A stretch of 64,000 nucleotides of DNA from Flavivirga abyssicola (GCF_030540775.2 NZ_CP141266.1:2777001-2841000); one strand, 5' to 3'; shown: positions 1 to 8,885, counted from the stretch's first letter. A program made the numbers and translations. The notes: generated by a model from the letters alone, not told the origin.

Positions 1-2
1 AA

Positions 3-281
3 ATTACATCACAAGCAGATATTATTATTTCAGCACTAGGAGTTCCTAATTTCTTAAAGGCAGAAATGGTTAAAGATGATGCTGTTATTATAGATGTAGG
101 TATTACAAGAGTTACAGACGAAACAAGACCAAGGGGCTATAGAATAGTTGGAGATGTAGATTTTGCAAATGTTAGTAAAAAAGCAAGCTATATTACACCA
201 GTTCCTGGTGGTGTTGGACCTATGACAATTGCTATGTTACTTAAAAATACATTACTTGCTAGAGAGAGGCATAATATATAA
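3..281 (+). CDS. folD: FolD, C-terminal part (cut by window edge)
   Basis: This is the C-terminal ~92 codons of the bifunctional methylenetetrahydrofolate dehydrogenase / methenyltetrahydrofolate cyclohydrolase, a cytosolic enzyme of one-carbon metabolism. The open frame runs in from the left edge with no start inside the window. The end carries the family signature [13 protein letters not shown], preceded by the NADP-domain stretch with ADIIISALG and VIIDVGI. The frame closes at a TAA and a strong hairpin follows, so it is the last gene of its transcript. Family assignment is secure; the N-terminal half is outside the window. Confidence 0.95.
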   Translation: MTSQADIIISALGVPNFLKAEMVKDDAVIIDVGITRVTDETRPRGYRIVGDVDFANVSKKASYITPVPGGVGPMTIAMLLKNTLLARERHNI

Positions 282-304
282 ACAACAATATAATTAACTT
301 ATAT

Positions 305-346
305 AAATGCGTTATGAATTTTTTTAATTTGTAACGCATTTTTTGT
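305..346 (+). terminator. Intrinsic terminator after folD
   Basis: The inverted repeat AAATGCGTTA / TAACGCATTT (305-314 and 332-341) is followed by a run of T. It lies 24 bases after the folD stop and fits a rho-independent terminator. Confidence 0.8.
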
Positions 347-468
347 TAAATAGAAGTGTTATTATAAATATAAAAGTGATGCAGGTTAGTAGTATCATTT
401 TTTTAATTTTAATAGATAATATTAGTAACTAAATTTAGTTATTATATAGTTATCTGTAATTAAATGCT

Positions 469-612
469 ATGAGTAAAATAACAAACTTCTCTAAAGAAAG
501 TAAATGCGTATTTGAAGAAATTGATAGGCTACAAAGATTAAACGATCTTTTGGTTATGATTCTTATTTGTCTTTTTGTACTCCTATTAACAGTATTGTAT
601 TTTTATAAATAG
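469..612 (+). CDS. Small single-pass membrane protein candidate, 47 aa
   Basis: A 48-codon frame begins with ATG at 469 and ends with TAG at 610-612, four bases before the convergent VOC gene. The peptide has a polar, charged N-terminal half (MSKITNFSKESK, then EEIDRLQRLND) and a strongly hydrophobic C-terminal segment from about residue 28 to 46 (LLVMILICLFVLLLTVLYF), i.e. the layout of a tail-anchored small membrane protein. It fills an otherwise empty gap. There is no recognised family, and the frame is short enough to arise by chance, so confidence is modest. Conservation in related genomes would decide. Confidence 0.4.
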   Translation: MSKITNFSKESKCVFEEIDRLQRLNDLLVMILICLFVLLLTVLYFYK

Positions 613-616
613 ATTT

Positions 617-1045
617 TTATTTAGCAAACAATTGCCCTATATCCTTAAAAGATTTAAACTCCAAAGCATTACCCGAAGGATCTTTAAAAAACATGGTAGC
701 CTGTTCTCCAATTAAACCTTCAAAACGAATATAAGGTTCAATAATAAAATCAATGTTTTTATTGCTTAAATTTTCTGCAAAAGCATGAAAAATGTCCCAA
801 GGTAAGACAATCCCAAAGTGTGGTACAGGAACACTTTTTCCATCTACCGGATTAGTATGTAGATTAAGCTCTTCTTCTTTTGGTTTATAATGAATCACCA
901 ATTGATGACCGAAAAAGTTAAAATCTACCCAAGAATCGCTGCTTCGTCCTTCTTCGCAACCTAAAATATCTCTATAAAAAGCTCTGCATTCTGGGAGGTT
1001 ATAAACAGGTATCGCTAAATGAAAAGGAGCTATGGAACTGTTCAT
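617..1045 (-). CDS. VOC family protein (glyoxalase/bleomycin-resistance fold)
   Basis: A 142-residue single-domain protein of the vicinal oxygen chelate superfamily. It opens with [23 protein letters not shown], the usual first beta strand and helix, and closes with [16 protein letters not shown], the typical last strand with its metal-ligand Glu (LEFK). An internal [12 protein letters not shown] segment matches the second beta-alpha module. Members range from dioxygenases and lyases to resistance proteins, so the substrate cannot be named. It lies nine bases downstream of the rluF-like gene on the same strand and may be co-transcribed. Confidence 0.85.
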   Translation of the reverse strand: MNSSIAPFHLAIPVYNLPECRAFYRDILGCEEGRSSDSWVDFNFFGHQLVIHYKPKEEELNLHTNPVDGKSVPVPHFGIVLPWDIFHAFAENLSNKNIDFIIEPYIRFEGLIGEQATMFFKDPSGNALEFKSFKDIGQLFAK

Positions 1046-1054
1046 AATCGATAT

Positions 1055-1813
1055 TTATTTTTTTATCCTGCTAGGAGGTTTTTGATATTCTTTAGATGAA
1101 TTACTAATTAAAAGATTTAACTCGCTAAATTCTTCTTTTGTCAATTCTCTATAGTCGCCAATAGGCATATCCATTTTAATGTTCATAATCCTAACACGTT
1201 TAAGAGTTTGTACCTCATAATTTAGATACTCACACATACGTCGGATTTGCCTGTTTAAACCCTGTGTTAAGATGATTTTGAACTTATAAGTGCTTAGTTT
1301 TTCAACTTTACATTTTTTAGTCACCCTGTTTAATTCTGCTAAAGGAATGCCCCCCGACATACGTTCTATAAATGTTTGAGATATAGGTTTATCTACCGTT
1401 ACAATATATTCTTTTTCATGATTATTGCTGGCTCGTAGAATTTTGTTGACTATATCACCATCATCGGTTAACAGAATTAAACCTTCACTAGGCTTATCTA
1501 ACCTGCCAATAGGGAAAATACGTTTAGGGTAATTTATAAAGTCGATGATGTTGTCTTTTTCAATAGAAGTATCAGTCGTACAAACAATCCCAACAGGTTT
1601 GTTAAAAGCTATATAGACAAAGCTTTCTTTCGTGTTTTTAACTTCTTTGCCATCTACATGCACAATATCTCCAAGAGCTATTTTAGTGCCCATTTCTGGG
1701 ATAACTCCATTTATTGTAACACGTCCAGCTTCAATAAGTTTATCAGCTTCACGGCGCGAACAATATCCAACTTCACTTAAAAATTTATTAATACGCTTTA
1801 ACTGTATTTCCAT
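1055..1813 (-). CDS. rluF: 23S rRNA pseudouridine synthase, RluF type
   Basis: A 252-residue pseudouridine synthase of the RsuA/RluB/E/F branch, which isomerises a specific uridine in rRNA or tRNA. An N-terminal S4 RNA-binding domain (about residues 5-55, RINKFLSEVGYCSRREADKL) precedes the catalytic domain. The catalytic aspartate lies in FPIGRLDKPSEGLILLTDDGD, and the family motif LNRQIRRMCEYL follows. RluF (U2604 of 23S rRNA) is the closest type by overall layout and by the short basic tail KPPSRIKK; RluE or RluB types are less likely. The exact target base is inferred, not shown. Confidence 0.85.
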   Translation of the reverse strand: MEIQLKRINKFLSEVGYCSRREADKLIEAGRVTINGVIPEMGTKIALGDIVHVDGKEVKNTKESFVYIAFNKPVGIVCTTDTSIEKDNIIDFINYPKRIFPIGRLDKPSEGLILLTDDGDIVNKILRASNNHEKEYIVTVDKPISQTFIERMSGGIPLAELNRVTKKCKVEKLSTYKFKIILTQGLNRQIRRMCEYLNYEVQTLKRVRIMNIKMDMPIGDYRELTKEEFSELNLLISNSSKEYQKPPSRIKK

Positions 1814-1832
1814 GCTTCAAAAGTACAACATT

Positions 1833-2660
1833 TTATGCGTTTAAGAAGTCAACAATATAATTGTAAATAGTCTCGTTTTTTAAGCCGTGACCAAAACCTT
1901 TCGTATTAATAAATTGTACTTTTTCGTAATTCTTTTTGAATTTTAAACCTTCTATGTAAGGGATAATTCTATCTTTTTTGTCATGAATTGCTAATACTCT
2001 GGCATCTATTTCTTTTATGAAATCAGGAGCAGAATAGTATTCTGGTAAATGATTATATGCTTTTAATACATATTGTTCCATAGCCTTAGACACTCTATTA
2101 TTATATCCCATCATGGTTTCATAGCGTTTAAAAACATCAACAAAATCTGCTGGAGCACCTAATATGACTATTTTTTTAATAGATTCTAATTGGTAATTAT
2201 ATTGCGAAAAAATAGTTGATGTACCTCCAACAGAATGACCTATTAACGTGTGTACTTTGAATTTTTTTGCAACAGTATGAATACATTCAGAATAAAAAAG
2301 GGCATTAAACAGTTTTCCTCCAGAAGCACCATGAGCAGGAGCATCTAGTGCAATAATGGTGTAGTCTAAAGCTTTTAGAATTTCAATTAAACTTTTCCAT
2401 CTGTAAGTGTTACTCTCCCAACCGTGGGCTAATAAAATAGTTTCTTTTTTTCCTTTCCAAAGGTAGGTTTTTATCGAAATATTTTCGTGGATGACATCTT
2501 CTTGAACAGCCGTGTTTAGGTATTGAGTAGCTTCATCGTCAAGTCGTCCTTTCTGAGGCGTTGAAAATAATTTAATCGCTAATTTTGCAGCATATTTTGG
2601 CGAAAAGTAACTTATAAAGTTTATAAGAAACCCAATGAATTTTAAAAAACGTGTATTCAT
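1833..2660 (-). CDS. Alpha/beta hydrolase
   Basis: A 275-residue serine hydrolase of unknown substrate. The nucleophile elbow GHSVGG places the catalytic Ser at residue 143; the oxyanion region is LLAHGWESN near residues 77-84; the acid is probably in LAIHDKKDRIIP; the catalytic His is H258 in GFGHGLKNE. A hydrophobic N-terminal stretch (residues 6-20) may tether it to the membrane or pack on the core. Its ATG overlaps the stop of the upstream cupin gene by four bases (ATGA), implying translational coupling with that gene. Confidence 0.88.
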   Translation of the reverse strand: MNTRFLKFIGFLINFISYFSPKYAAKLAIKLFSTPQKGRLDDEATQYLNTAVQEDVIHENISIKTYLWKGKKETILLAHGWESNTYRWKSLIEILKALDYTIIALDAPAHGASGGKLFNALFYSECIHTVAKKFKVHTLIGHSVGGTSTIFSQYNYQLESIKKIVILGAPADFVDVFKRYETMMGYNNRVSKAMEQYVLKAYNHLPEYYSAPDFIKEIDARVLAIHDKKDRIIPYIEGLKFKKNYEKVQFINTKGFGHGLKNETIYNYIVDFLNA

Positions 2661-3028
2661 TCAGATTCTCTATTTACCAGATCAATAGAAAACGCAGGGG
2701 TGCAAATCGCTAGATATTCACATGTTTCGGTGAAAGGATTGGAATATTGAACTCTTGTATTCTTTTCAATTTTAATAGATTGACCAGCTTCTAGAACAAT
2801 AGTTTCATCTTCAATAATAAATTGTTTTTTGCCTTTTATTATAAAGGTAAATTCATCAAATTCTGGAGTTTGAAAAGGTTCACTCCATCCAGAAGGCGCC
2901 ACCATATGAGCTATGCTAATTTGCGAATTACCATCTGTGGCTATTCCAAAATGTTCTTTTATTATTTTTCCATCGTTTGTAGGAACAACGAACGGGTTAT
3001 TTTGAATTGTATATTTTTTTTGTGCCAT
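2657..3028 (-). CDS. Cupin domain protein
   Basis: A small single-domain cupin. The central strands read EPFQTPEFDEFTFIIKGKKQFIIEDE and VLEAGQSIKIEKNTRVQYSN, the two conserved cupin motifs with the usual Gly and turn positions. I chose the ATG at 3028 (MAQKKYTIQ, 123 aa); the frame stays open seven codons further to a TTG, but that extension is encoded by the heptamer repeat next door and is unlikely to be real. Metal ligands are only partly conserved, so it may be a binding rather than an enzymatic cupin. It overlaps the downstream hydrolase gene by four bases. Confidence 0.85.
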   Translation of the reverse strand: MAQKKYTIQNNPFVVPTNDGKIIKEHFGIATDGNSQISIAHMVAPSGWSEPFQTPEFDEFTFIIKGKKQFIIEDETIVLEAGQSIKIEKNTRVQYSNPFTETCEYLAICTPAFSIDLVNRESE

Positions 3029-3044
3029 GTCATACTTATTTTTC

Positions 3045-3072
3045 TTCAAACTTCAAACTTCAAACTTCAAAC
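3045..3072. repeat. Tandem 7-base repeat, 4 copies, abutting the yitT stop codon
   Basis: Four perfect copies of TTCAAAC on the plus strand (GTTTGAA in the direction of yitT transcription). The array starts on the last base of the yitT TAG stop and runs toward the cupin gene. It is one of several 7-base arrays in the window that sit directly after a stop codon. Confidence 0.95.
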
Positions 3073-4043
3073 TATTTCAAAGGTCTCTTCTTAATCATCC
3101 CTCCTTTTAAATCCTTAACAACTCCCATAATAATAAACGCATTTCTATCAATTTTATCAATTTCCGTTTGTAGTTTGGCAAGTTCCAGACGTGTTACAAC
3201 CGTATAAATAATATCTTTATCGTAGCTATAACCTTGCTTACCATAACCTCCTTTACCAGCATATATTGTACAGGCACGTCTTAGTTTTTCAGTGAGCATA
3301 ATTCTTAGCTCCTCATGGTTGTTTGAGATGATGGTTACTCCAACATATTCTTCTACACCATCTACCACAAAATCGACTGTTTTTGCTGCTGCCAAGTAAG
3401 TAAGCATGGCATAAAGCGCTGTTTCAATAGAAAGTGTATAGGCGCCTACTGCAAATATTATAACATTGATCAATAATAAAACATCCCCAATGGTTAACGA
3501 TAATTTTCTGCCTAAAAATATAGCCAAAACTTCAGTGCCATCTATAACACTTCCACCACGTATAGACATGCCAATTCCAAAGCCTAAAAAGAATCCACCA
3601 AAAACAGCGATTAATAATTTGTCTTCGGTAACAATAGGATAATTTACAAAGTGTACAACGATAGCTAAAAGTGTTATAGCTATGATACTTTTTATTGCAA
3701 ACCGGATACCAATAGTTCTAGAGGCAAGAATTAAAAAAGGGAGGTTAACCAAAACTAATAATAAACCTAAATTTAGTGATGTAACGTTTTCTAATAATAG
3801 GGAAATACCTGTAGCACCACCATCAATAAATTTATTTGGTAATAAAAAGCCTTTTAACCCAAAACCAGCAGAAAAAACACCAATTATAATAAAAAAGTAT
3901 TCTTTAATAGCATGCGATAATTCAACTTGAAACCGTCTTACCAGTGGAACTATTTGCTTTTTGCTAACAGGTTTGTCTACCTGTTTTTTTTCAAGTCTTT
4001 TTCGAGCTAAATCTATTAATAGTTTTGATAAGAATGGGTTCAT
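3072..4043 (-). CDS. YitT family membrane protein (DUF2179 C-terminus)
   Basis: A 323-residue integral membrane protein. After a basic N-terminus (residues 1-40) come about five to six hydrophobic segments from 48 to 210, including FSAGFGLKGFLLPNKFIDGG and GGFFLGFGIGMSIRGGSVIDG, the hallmark sequences of the YitT family. The cytosolic C-terminal part (about 220-315, ending GVVKDLKGGMIKKR) is the DUF2179 domain. Transport role is assumed from topology; the substrate is not known. It lies seven bases downstream of a lipoprotein gene on the same strand. Confidence 0.9.
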   Translation of the reverse strand: MNPFLSKLLIDLARKRLEKKQVDKPVSKKQIVPLVRRFQVELSHAIKEYFFIIIGVFSAGFGLKGFLLPNKFIDGGATGISLLLENVTSLNLGLLLVLVNLPFLILASRTIGIRFAIKSIIAITLLAIVVHFVNYPIVTEDKLLIAVFGGFFLGFGIGMSIRGGSVIDGTEVLAIFLGRKLSLTIGDVLLLINVIIFAVGAYTLSIETALYAMLTYLAAAKTVDFVVDGVEEYVGVTIISNNHEELRIMLTEKLRRACTIYAGKGGYGKQGYSYDKDIIYTVVTRLELAKLQTEIDKIDRNAFIIMGVVKDLKGGMIKKRPLK

Positions 4044-4050
4044 TTATTTG

Positions 4051-4611
4051 CTAATGCATATTCCAGTTTAAGAAAAAGTACTTTATTTTAGCGTTCTCAG
4101 GAATATGCATGGCTTCAATTTCTACATCCATATTAAACCTGAGATTGGCAGGAAGTTCTTCTTTATCTATGACAAAACTTGCGTTTAGTTCATTTACAGT
4201 AATAAGAACAGAGTTTATTAGATTATTTATTTTTGAAACTTTATAAGTCCCCGAAATATCTTTAAAAGTGCTTAGAGTTGTAATGCCTTTATCGGTTTTA
4301 TACCTGGGGTCAATGATTTGAATACTTTCAATAGTTGAAGTTGAATCTAAAGCTTGTTCTGGAGTTAGAACTAAAAGCTTTTTACCGCCTTTTTCAAATA
4401 TTTCTATATTGTTTTTACTTCCTGCAAATTCATCGCCACTAGTAAATTTGACTAAAGAATCATTGACAAAAACATTTTTAAGGTCTTTAACCTGAGTTGA
4501 ATCTGTTAATAGTCCTAAGTGGTGTTTGCCTACTTCAAAAGGATCTTGTTCTTTGTTACAGCTGGAAAATAAAAGACCAAGAATAATAAGACTTAAAAAT
4601 GTTTTATACAT
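4051..4611 (-). CDS. Putative lipoprotein, unknown function
   Basis: A 186-residue exported protein. Residues 1-17 form a signal peptide with the lipobox LFSSC, so Cys18 would be lipidated. The rest is a soluble, acidic domain without a motif I recognise (TPEQALDSTSTIESIQII, then GTYKVSKINNLINSVLITVNE). It ends in FFLNWNMH. It sits between the HerA-like ATPase gene and yitT on the same strand. Function cannot be assigned. Confidence 0.75.
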   Translation of the reverse strand: MYKTFLSLIILGLLFSSCNKEQDPFEVGKHHLGLLTDSTQVKDLKNVFVNDSLVKFTSGDEFAGSKNNIEIFEKGGKKLLVLTPEQALDSTSTIESIQIIDPRYKTDKGITTLSTFKDISGTYKVSKINNLINSVLITVNELNASFVIDKEELPANLRFNMDVEIEAMHIPENAKIKYFFLNWNMH

Positions 4612-4654
4612 TATTTAAAAATGATTTATGGGGTTGGTTAGTATTAATTTAGAC

Positions 4655-6199
4655 TTACTTTTTGAGTACTTTGGTTAAAATACCAAAAACACTTCTTATA
4701 AAAGTTGCACTTGTGAGTACTTTAACAATGGGATTCATTCTAGTACTTGCTCTTCTGGAACTTGTTGTTCTTCGTTTTTTGGATTCAGCCTTTTTAAGAG
4801 CTTCTTGTTCTTGTTTTGCTTTTTCTTTAGCTTCTTCTGCTTCAGCTAGTTTTATTTTTTCGTTGAGCATCTCATAAGCACTTTCCCGATCAATATCCTT
4901 ATTGTATTTTTTTACCAATTTTGATTTTGAAAGTAGTGTGCTTAATTCTACATCGGTTAAAACATCCATTCTACTCATGGGAGCGCGCATCATAGTGGCT
5001 GCTAATGGGGTAGGTCTCCCTTTTTCATCCAAAGCAGATACTAAAGCTTCACCAATACCTAAGGATGTTAAAACTTCGGTAGTATCGTAATACTCAGAGT
5101 CCGGATAATTTTCTGCGGTAAGTTTTATGGCTTTTCGATCTTTGGCTGTAAAAGCTCTAAGCGCATGTTGTACTTTTAAACCTAGCTGACCCAAAACAGC
5201 TTCAGGAACATCTGTAGGGTTTTGAGTTACAAAATATAAGCCTACACCTTTACTTCGTATTAGTTTAACAATACTCTCTATTTGATTTAATAATGCTTTT
5301 GATGCCTCATTAAAGATTAAATGAGCTTCGTCAATAAACAGGATTAATTCGGGTCTGTCGCTATCACCTTGCTCAGGAAATGTCGAGTAAATTTCGGCTA
5401 ATAAGCTCAGCATGAATGTTGAGAATAATTTAGGTCTATCTTGAATATCTGTTAACCTGATGATGTTAATATAACCGCGTCCATCTTCATCAATTCTTAA
5501 TAAATCTTGAGTGTCAAAAGAAGTTTCTCCAAAAAATAAATCGGCACCTTGCTGTTCTAACTCAACGACTTTACGTAAAATAGCACCTGTGGATGCTGTC
5601 GAAATTCTACCATAGGCTTCAGTGAATTCTTTTTTTCCTTCTTGAGTGGCGTACTGCAATATTTTTTTAAAATCTTTTATATCTAGAATAGGGAGCTTAT
5701 TATCATCGCAATATTGAAATATGACTGCCACAACTCCAGACTGTGTTTCAGATAAATCTAAAATCCTGGAGAGTAAAACAGGTCCAAATTCGGTAACGGT
5801 AGCTCTCAGGCGTACCCCGTCTTGTTCAGAAAGTGTTAATATCTCAACAGGGAAAGCCTTGGCATCAAATGGTAAGCCTATTTTTTCATGGCGTTCATCA
5901 ATTTTAGGATGTCCTGGGCTAGGTTGTGCTAAACCACTTAGGTCACCTTTTATATCCATAAGTAATACAGGAATTCCTTTATCACTCAAGTTTTCGGCTA
6001 ATACCTGTAAAGATTTTGTTTTCCCAGTACCAGTAGCACCAGCAATTAGACCATGGCGATTCATAGTCTTTAAAGGTATTTTTACATGCGCACCCGTAAC
6101 GGTTTCACCATCTAACATGGCCGCTCCAATGGGGATAAAATCTCCTTTGGTCGCGTTGCCTTCTGTTATATAATCAAAAAAAGTTTCCTTTGTCCCCAT
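4655..6199 (-). CDS. HerA/FtsK-like ATPase, DUF853 (YjgR) family
   Basis: A 514-residue P-loop ATPase of the helicase HerA-like DUF853 family. The Walker A motif GATGTGKT is at residues 54-61 and Walker B is in LILFIDEAHLIF; the sensor-like VTQNPTDVPE follows. The C-terminal 80 residues are charged (KLAEAEEAKEKAKQEQE, then a Lys/Arg/Ser-rich stretch) and end in a hydrophobic segment. I start it at the ATG giving MGTKETFF (6199); the frame is open 13 codons further upstream, but MFIFAVFLCKIMH is not family-like. Members are presumed DNA- or protein-translocating motors, but the cellular role is unknown. Confidence 0.88.
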   Translation of the reverse strand: MGTKETFFDYITEGNATKGDFIPIGAAMLDGETVTGAHVKIPLKTMNRHGLIAGATGTGKTKSLQVLAENLSDKGIPVLLMDIKGDLSGLAQPSPGHPKIDERHEKIGLPFDAKAFPVEILTLSEQDGVRLRATVTEFGPVLLSRILDLSETQSGVVAVIFQYCDDNKLPILDIKDFKKILQYATQEGKKEFTEAYGRISTASTGAILRKVVELEQQGADLFFGETSFDTQDLLRIDEDGRGYINIIRLTDIQDRPKLFSTFMLSLLAEIYSTFPEQGDSDRPELILFIDEAHLIFNEASKALLNQIESIVKLIRSKGVGLYFVTQNPTDVPEAVLGQLGLKVQHALRAFTAKDRKAIKLTAENYPDSEYYDTTEVLTSLGIGEALVSALDEKGRPTPLAATMMRAPMSRMDVLTDVELSTLLSKSKLVKKYNKDIDRESAYEMLNEKIKLAEAEEAKEKAKQEQEALKKAESKKRRTTSSRRASTRMNPIVKVLTSATFIRSVFGILTKVLKK

Positions 6200-6293
6200 G
6201 TGCATAATTTTGCATAAAAATACAGCAAAAATGAACAAGAAAAAAATAAGGTTTGGTTATTAAAAAATGGGACAATAAATTGCAGTAAATAAT

Positions 6294-6905
6294 CTATTGG
6301 CGCCATTTAACCCAAATAACCCCAACAGGATCATCAACATCACTTGCTCCGTTATTTCTTACTCTTAATTGGATGTGATCTCCAGCATTAAAATCGATAT
6401 TATAAGAAGTACGTGAGAAAGTTCCACTGGAAAGACTAACACGTCCGTCTAAAGTTGGATCTGTATTATTTCCTACATTTGAACCATTGATTCTAATGTC
6501 AAACGCTTTATTAGCTTGTCCGCCAGAAGAATTTATTGTCATATATACAATGGTACCATTAAAAGGCATAAGTGGACCTATATTGTCTACACCCCCTCCA
6601 CCATACCATAATGTCTGGTTTGAAGCTCCACCAAAAATAGAGAATTGTAAAGCGTAACTTTCTGAACTAAGCCATTTACCTCTGGTGGCGTCGTACATAA
6701 ATAATTTATCTCCTATAACCGCTAATTGTCCTGTTACTGAGCCAGTTGGTGTAGACTGCGGGTTTAGTTCTAAAGCAGGAATTCCTGTATTAGAGGTTTC
6801 TATTTCTAGTTCTGCGGTTGGAGATGTTGTGCCGATACCTACTTGGGCATGGACATAATAATGCATACAAAAAAGCAGCATTATAGAATAAGCTATTTTT
6901 TTCAT
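6294..6905 (-). CDS. Secreted protein with VGIGTTSP head
   Basis: A 203-residue exported protein. A signal peptide (residues 1-20, cleavage after YVHA) is followed at once by QVGIGTTSPTAELEIE, a sequence that opens many Bacteroidota surface and tail-fibre-like proteins. The body is rich in Gly, Asn, Ser and Thr (YGGGGVDNIGP, NGSNVGNNTD) and beta-strand-like, ending in GVIWVKWRQ. No enzymatic motif is visible. A shorter protein with a similar start is encoded just upstream. Confidence 0.72.
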   Translation of the reverse strand: MKKIAYSIMLLFCMHYYVHAQVGIGTTSPTAELEIETSNTGIPALELNPQSTPTGSVTGQLAVIGDKLFMYDATRGKWLSSESYALQFSIFGGASNQTLWYGGGGVDNIGPLMPFNGTIVYMTINSSGGQANKAFDIRINGSNVGNNTDPTLDGRVSLSSGTFSRTSYNIDFNAGDHIQLRVRNNGASDVDDPVGVIWVKWRQ

Positions 6906-7002
6906 TTTTGAGAGAGAGAGATTAAAAGCAATTTACTTTACTAATACTAATATATAAATAAAATACTTATGTTGTGCTATTATTTTTAATTCACTTGTTT
7001 AT

Positions 7003-7398
7003 TTAACAGAAATAGGAATGTAGGTTTGTACCTAATATAAGTTCCACAAAATAATTTCCAGCATTTTTGTAATACTGAAATTTTGTCTTGTGTTTATCAC
7101 GTGTCAATACAACACGATTATTAGCTGTTTTAAGCTGTGAATTACTTACAGGGTTTCTGTATTGTAACTCATGTTGATTCCTATCATCAAAAGAAGTTTT
7201 AATAATATCACTGTCGTTTCTTAAACTTAAGAGATATACTTCGGTTTCAGCATCAACACTAGTTTCATAATTAGAAAATCCAATTTTTGTGTTTGTTAAA
7301 TCAAGCTGATTCTGTGGGTTAGTGGTATCAATACCAACTAAGGAATAAGAATAATAGCTACTTAAAAGTAGTATTACAAGGTGTGTAGTTTTTTTCAT
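7003..7398 (-). CDS. Secreted protein with degenerate VGIGTT-like head
   Basis: A 131-residue exported protein starting at MKKTTHLVILLLSSYYSYS, a clear signal peptide; a 25-codon upstream extension lacks signal-peptide features and is left out. Right after the signal it reads LVGIDTTNPQNQLDL, a diverged copy of the VGIGTTSPTAELEI head of the neighbouring gene. The rest is short and has no motif. It may be a paralogue that has lost its C-terminal domain. Both genes are on the same strand, 97 bases apart. Confidence 0.55.
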   Translation of the reverse strand: MKKTTHLVILLLSSYYSYSLVGIDTTNPQNQLDLTNTKIGFSNYETSVDAETEVYLLSLRNDSDIIKTSFDDRNQHELQYRNPVSNSQLKTANNRVVLTRDKHKTKFQYYKNAGNYFVELILGTNLHSYFC

Positions 7399-7502
7399 AT
7401 AAGATAGATTTTTTGGGGGCTTACAAAATAAATCGATCGACAACAAATCTATGAAAACAGATTTGAAAATCAAAATATAATAATAAAAGTAATTGAATTA
7501 TG

Positions 7503-7510
7503 TATCTTTG
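7503..7510 (+). promoter_or_regulatory. Bacteroidota -7 promoter element of queE
   Basis: TATCTTTG fits the TAnnTTTG consensus and lies only six bases before the ATG at 7517. No TTG is found at the usual distance upstream. It implies a nearly leaderless queE mRNA and argues against the longer frame that starts at 7493. Confidence 0.55.
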
Positions 7511-7516
7511 CAAACT

Positions 7517-8146
7517 ATGAAAAAATCGGTTGAGTTGCAGGTAAACAAGGGTGAAATGCTGCCTTTAATGGAAGAATTTTATACCATACAAGGGGAGGGG
7601 TATCATAAAGGTACTGCTGCCTATTTTATTCGTATTGGTGGTTGTGATGTTGGATGCCATTGGTGCGATGTAAAGGAAAGTTGGAATGCTGATTTGCACC
7701 CTACTACCAAAACCGTTAAGATTGTTGAAAATGCTAAAAAATACAGTGATACAATTGTTGTCACTGGAGGAGAACCTTTAATGTGGGATATGACACTTTT
7801 AACAGATCAATTAAAAGAAAAAGGGCTTCAGGTACACATAGAAACATCTGGTGCTTATAAATTAACAGGTACCTGGGATTGGATTTGTTTATCTCCAAAA
7901 AAAATGAAATTACCGACCAAAGAGGTTTATGATAAAGCTAATGAACTTAAGGTAATTGTATATAATAAAGATGATTTTCGTTTTGCAGAAGAACAAGCTG
8001 CCAAGGTAAATAAAGATTGTATTTTGTATTTACAACCAGAATGGAGTAAGCGAGACAAAGTGGTACCGGAAATTGTGGATTATGTTATGGCTAACCCTAA
8101 ATGGAAAGTGTCACTTCAAACACATAAGTATTTGAATATTCCTTAG
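7517..8146 (+). CDS. queE: 7-carboxy-7-deazaguanine synthase QueE
   Basis: A 209-residue radical SAM enzyme that contracts 6-carboxytetrahydropterin to 7-carboxy-7-deazaguanine in the queuosine (preQ0) pathway. The substrate-binding opening MEEFYTIQGEGYHKGTAA is followed by the iron-sulfur motif CDVGCHWC, with cysteines 43, 47 and 50 ligating the cluster. VTGGEPLMWD is the SAM-binding GGEP motif. The spacing CX3CX2C is the radical SAM standard. The start at 7517 is preferred because a promoter -7 element overlaps the codons of the longer frame. It stands alone, followed by a strong terminator. Confidence 0.93.
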   Translation: MKKSVELQVNKGEMLPLMEEFYTIQGEGYHKGTAAYFIRIGGCDVGCHWCDVKESWNADLHPTTKTVKIVENAKKYSDTIVVTGGEPLMWDMTLLTDQLKEKGLQVHIETSGAYKLTGTWDWICLSPKKMKLPTKEVYDKANELKVIVYNKDDFRFAEEQAAKVNKDCILYLQPEWSKRDKVVPEIVDYVMANPKWKVSLQTHKYLNIP

Positions 8147-8243
8147 ATCTAAGAATGTTTAGACATTAATATTATAACTTTATTTTATTAGATGTTTTGC
8201 TGTAGTAAAAAAGACAAGAATCTTTTAAAATTAGATTACTAAG

Positions 8244-8279
8244 AAAAAAGGTCTTTCTTTTTATTGAAAGACCTTTTTT
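8244..8279. terminator. Bidirectional intrinsic terminator between queE and the DUF2911 gene
   Basis: Perfect stem GGTCTTTC / GAAAGACC (8250-8257, 8266-8273) flanked by six A and six T, so it can stop transcription from both convergent genes. Confidence 0.9.
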
Positions 8280-8342
8280 CTTTGACTGGATTATTTTGTT
8301 TTAACTTAAAATTCAGCCTCGCTGCTCAATAAGGAGCATAGA

Positions 8343-8885
8343 TTACTTTGTAAAAGGAACTGCAACTCTAGTAGTATCCCATCCTAAATGCATATTTATA
8401 GCTCCGTTTGCTTCATCAAATGTAATAGAGAATGCTTCTAAAGATTCACCAGATGTTACAGGTACCGATAAACGAGCCACATCATTTGCTTCTTTATAGA
8501 AATAAGATCCCCATACATTTAAATCCTTACTAATAATAGCTGTCCACTCTTTATCTCCTGGAATGGCATAAAACGTGTATGTTCCAGCTTTTATAGAAGT
8601 ATTTCCTAATTTCATGTCTGTGTAAAGAGTTAATTCTGCAGCTTCATTAGCTCCCAGTCTCCAAACCTTACCATTGGGAGCCAGTTTACTAAGCGCTCTT
8701 CCTTTAAGTTGTGGTCTGCTGTAAACAATCTTAATAAGTTTATTGGCATCCTTGTAGCTCGTTGGAAATGCTGCTGCATCCATCGGGCTTTTGTCAAGCT
8801 TAGAAAATTTTTGTGCACCTACATTTGCAGATAATAACATAATGAAAGCAAAAGCTATGGATGTAATAAATGTTGATTTTTTCAT
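8343..8885 (-). CDS. DUF2911 family secreted protein
   Basis: A 180-residue exported protein of the DUF2911 family. Signal peptide at residues 1-24 (cleavage near NVGAQ). The mature part has the family's conserved blocks IVYSRPQLKGR, GKVWRLGANEAAELTLY and GTYTFYAIPGDKEWTAIIS, and closes with HLGWDTTRVAVPF. The family is widespread in Bacteroidota and usually periplasmic or outer-membrane associated, with no established activity. It is monocistronic by position. Confidence 0.88.
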   Translation of the reverse strand: MKKSTFITSIAFAFIMLLSANVGAQKFSKLDKSPMDAAAFPTSYKDANKLIKIVYSRPQLKGRALSKLAPNGKVWRLGANEAAELTLYTDMKLGNTSIKAGTYTFYAIPGDKEWTAIISKDLNVWGSYFYKEANDVARLSVPVTSGESLEAFSITFDEANGAINMHLGWDTTRVAVPFTK

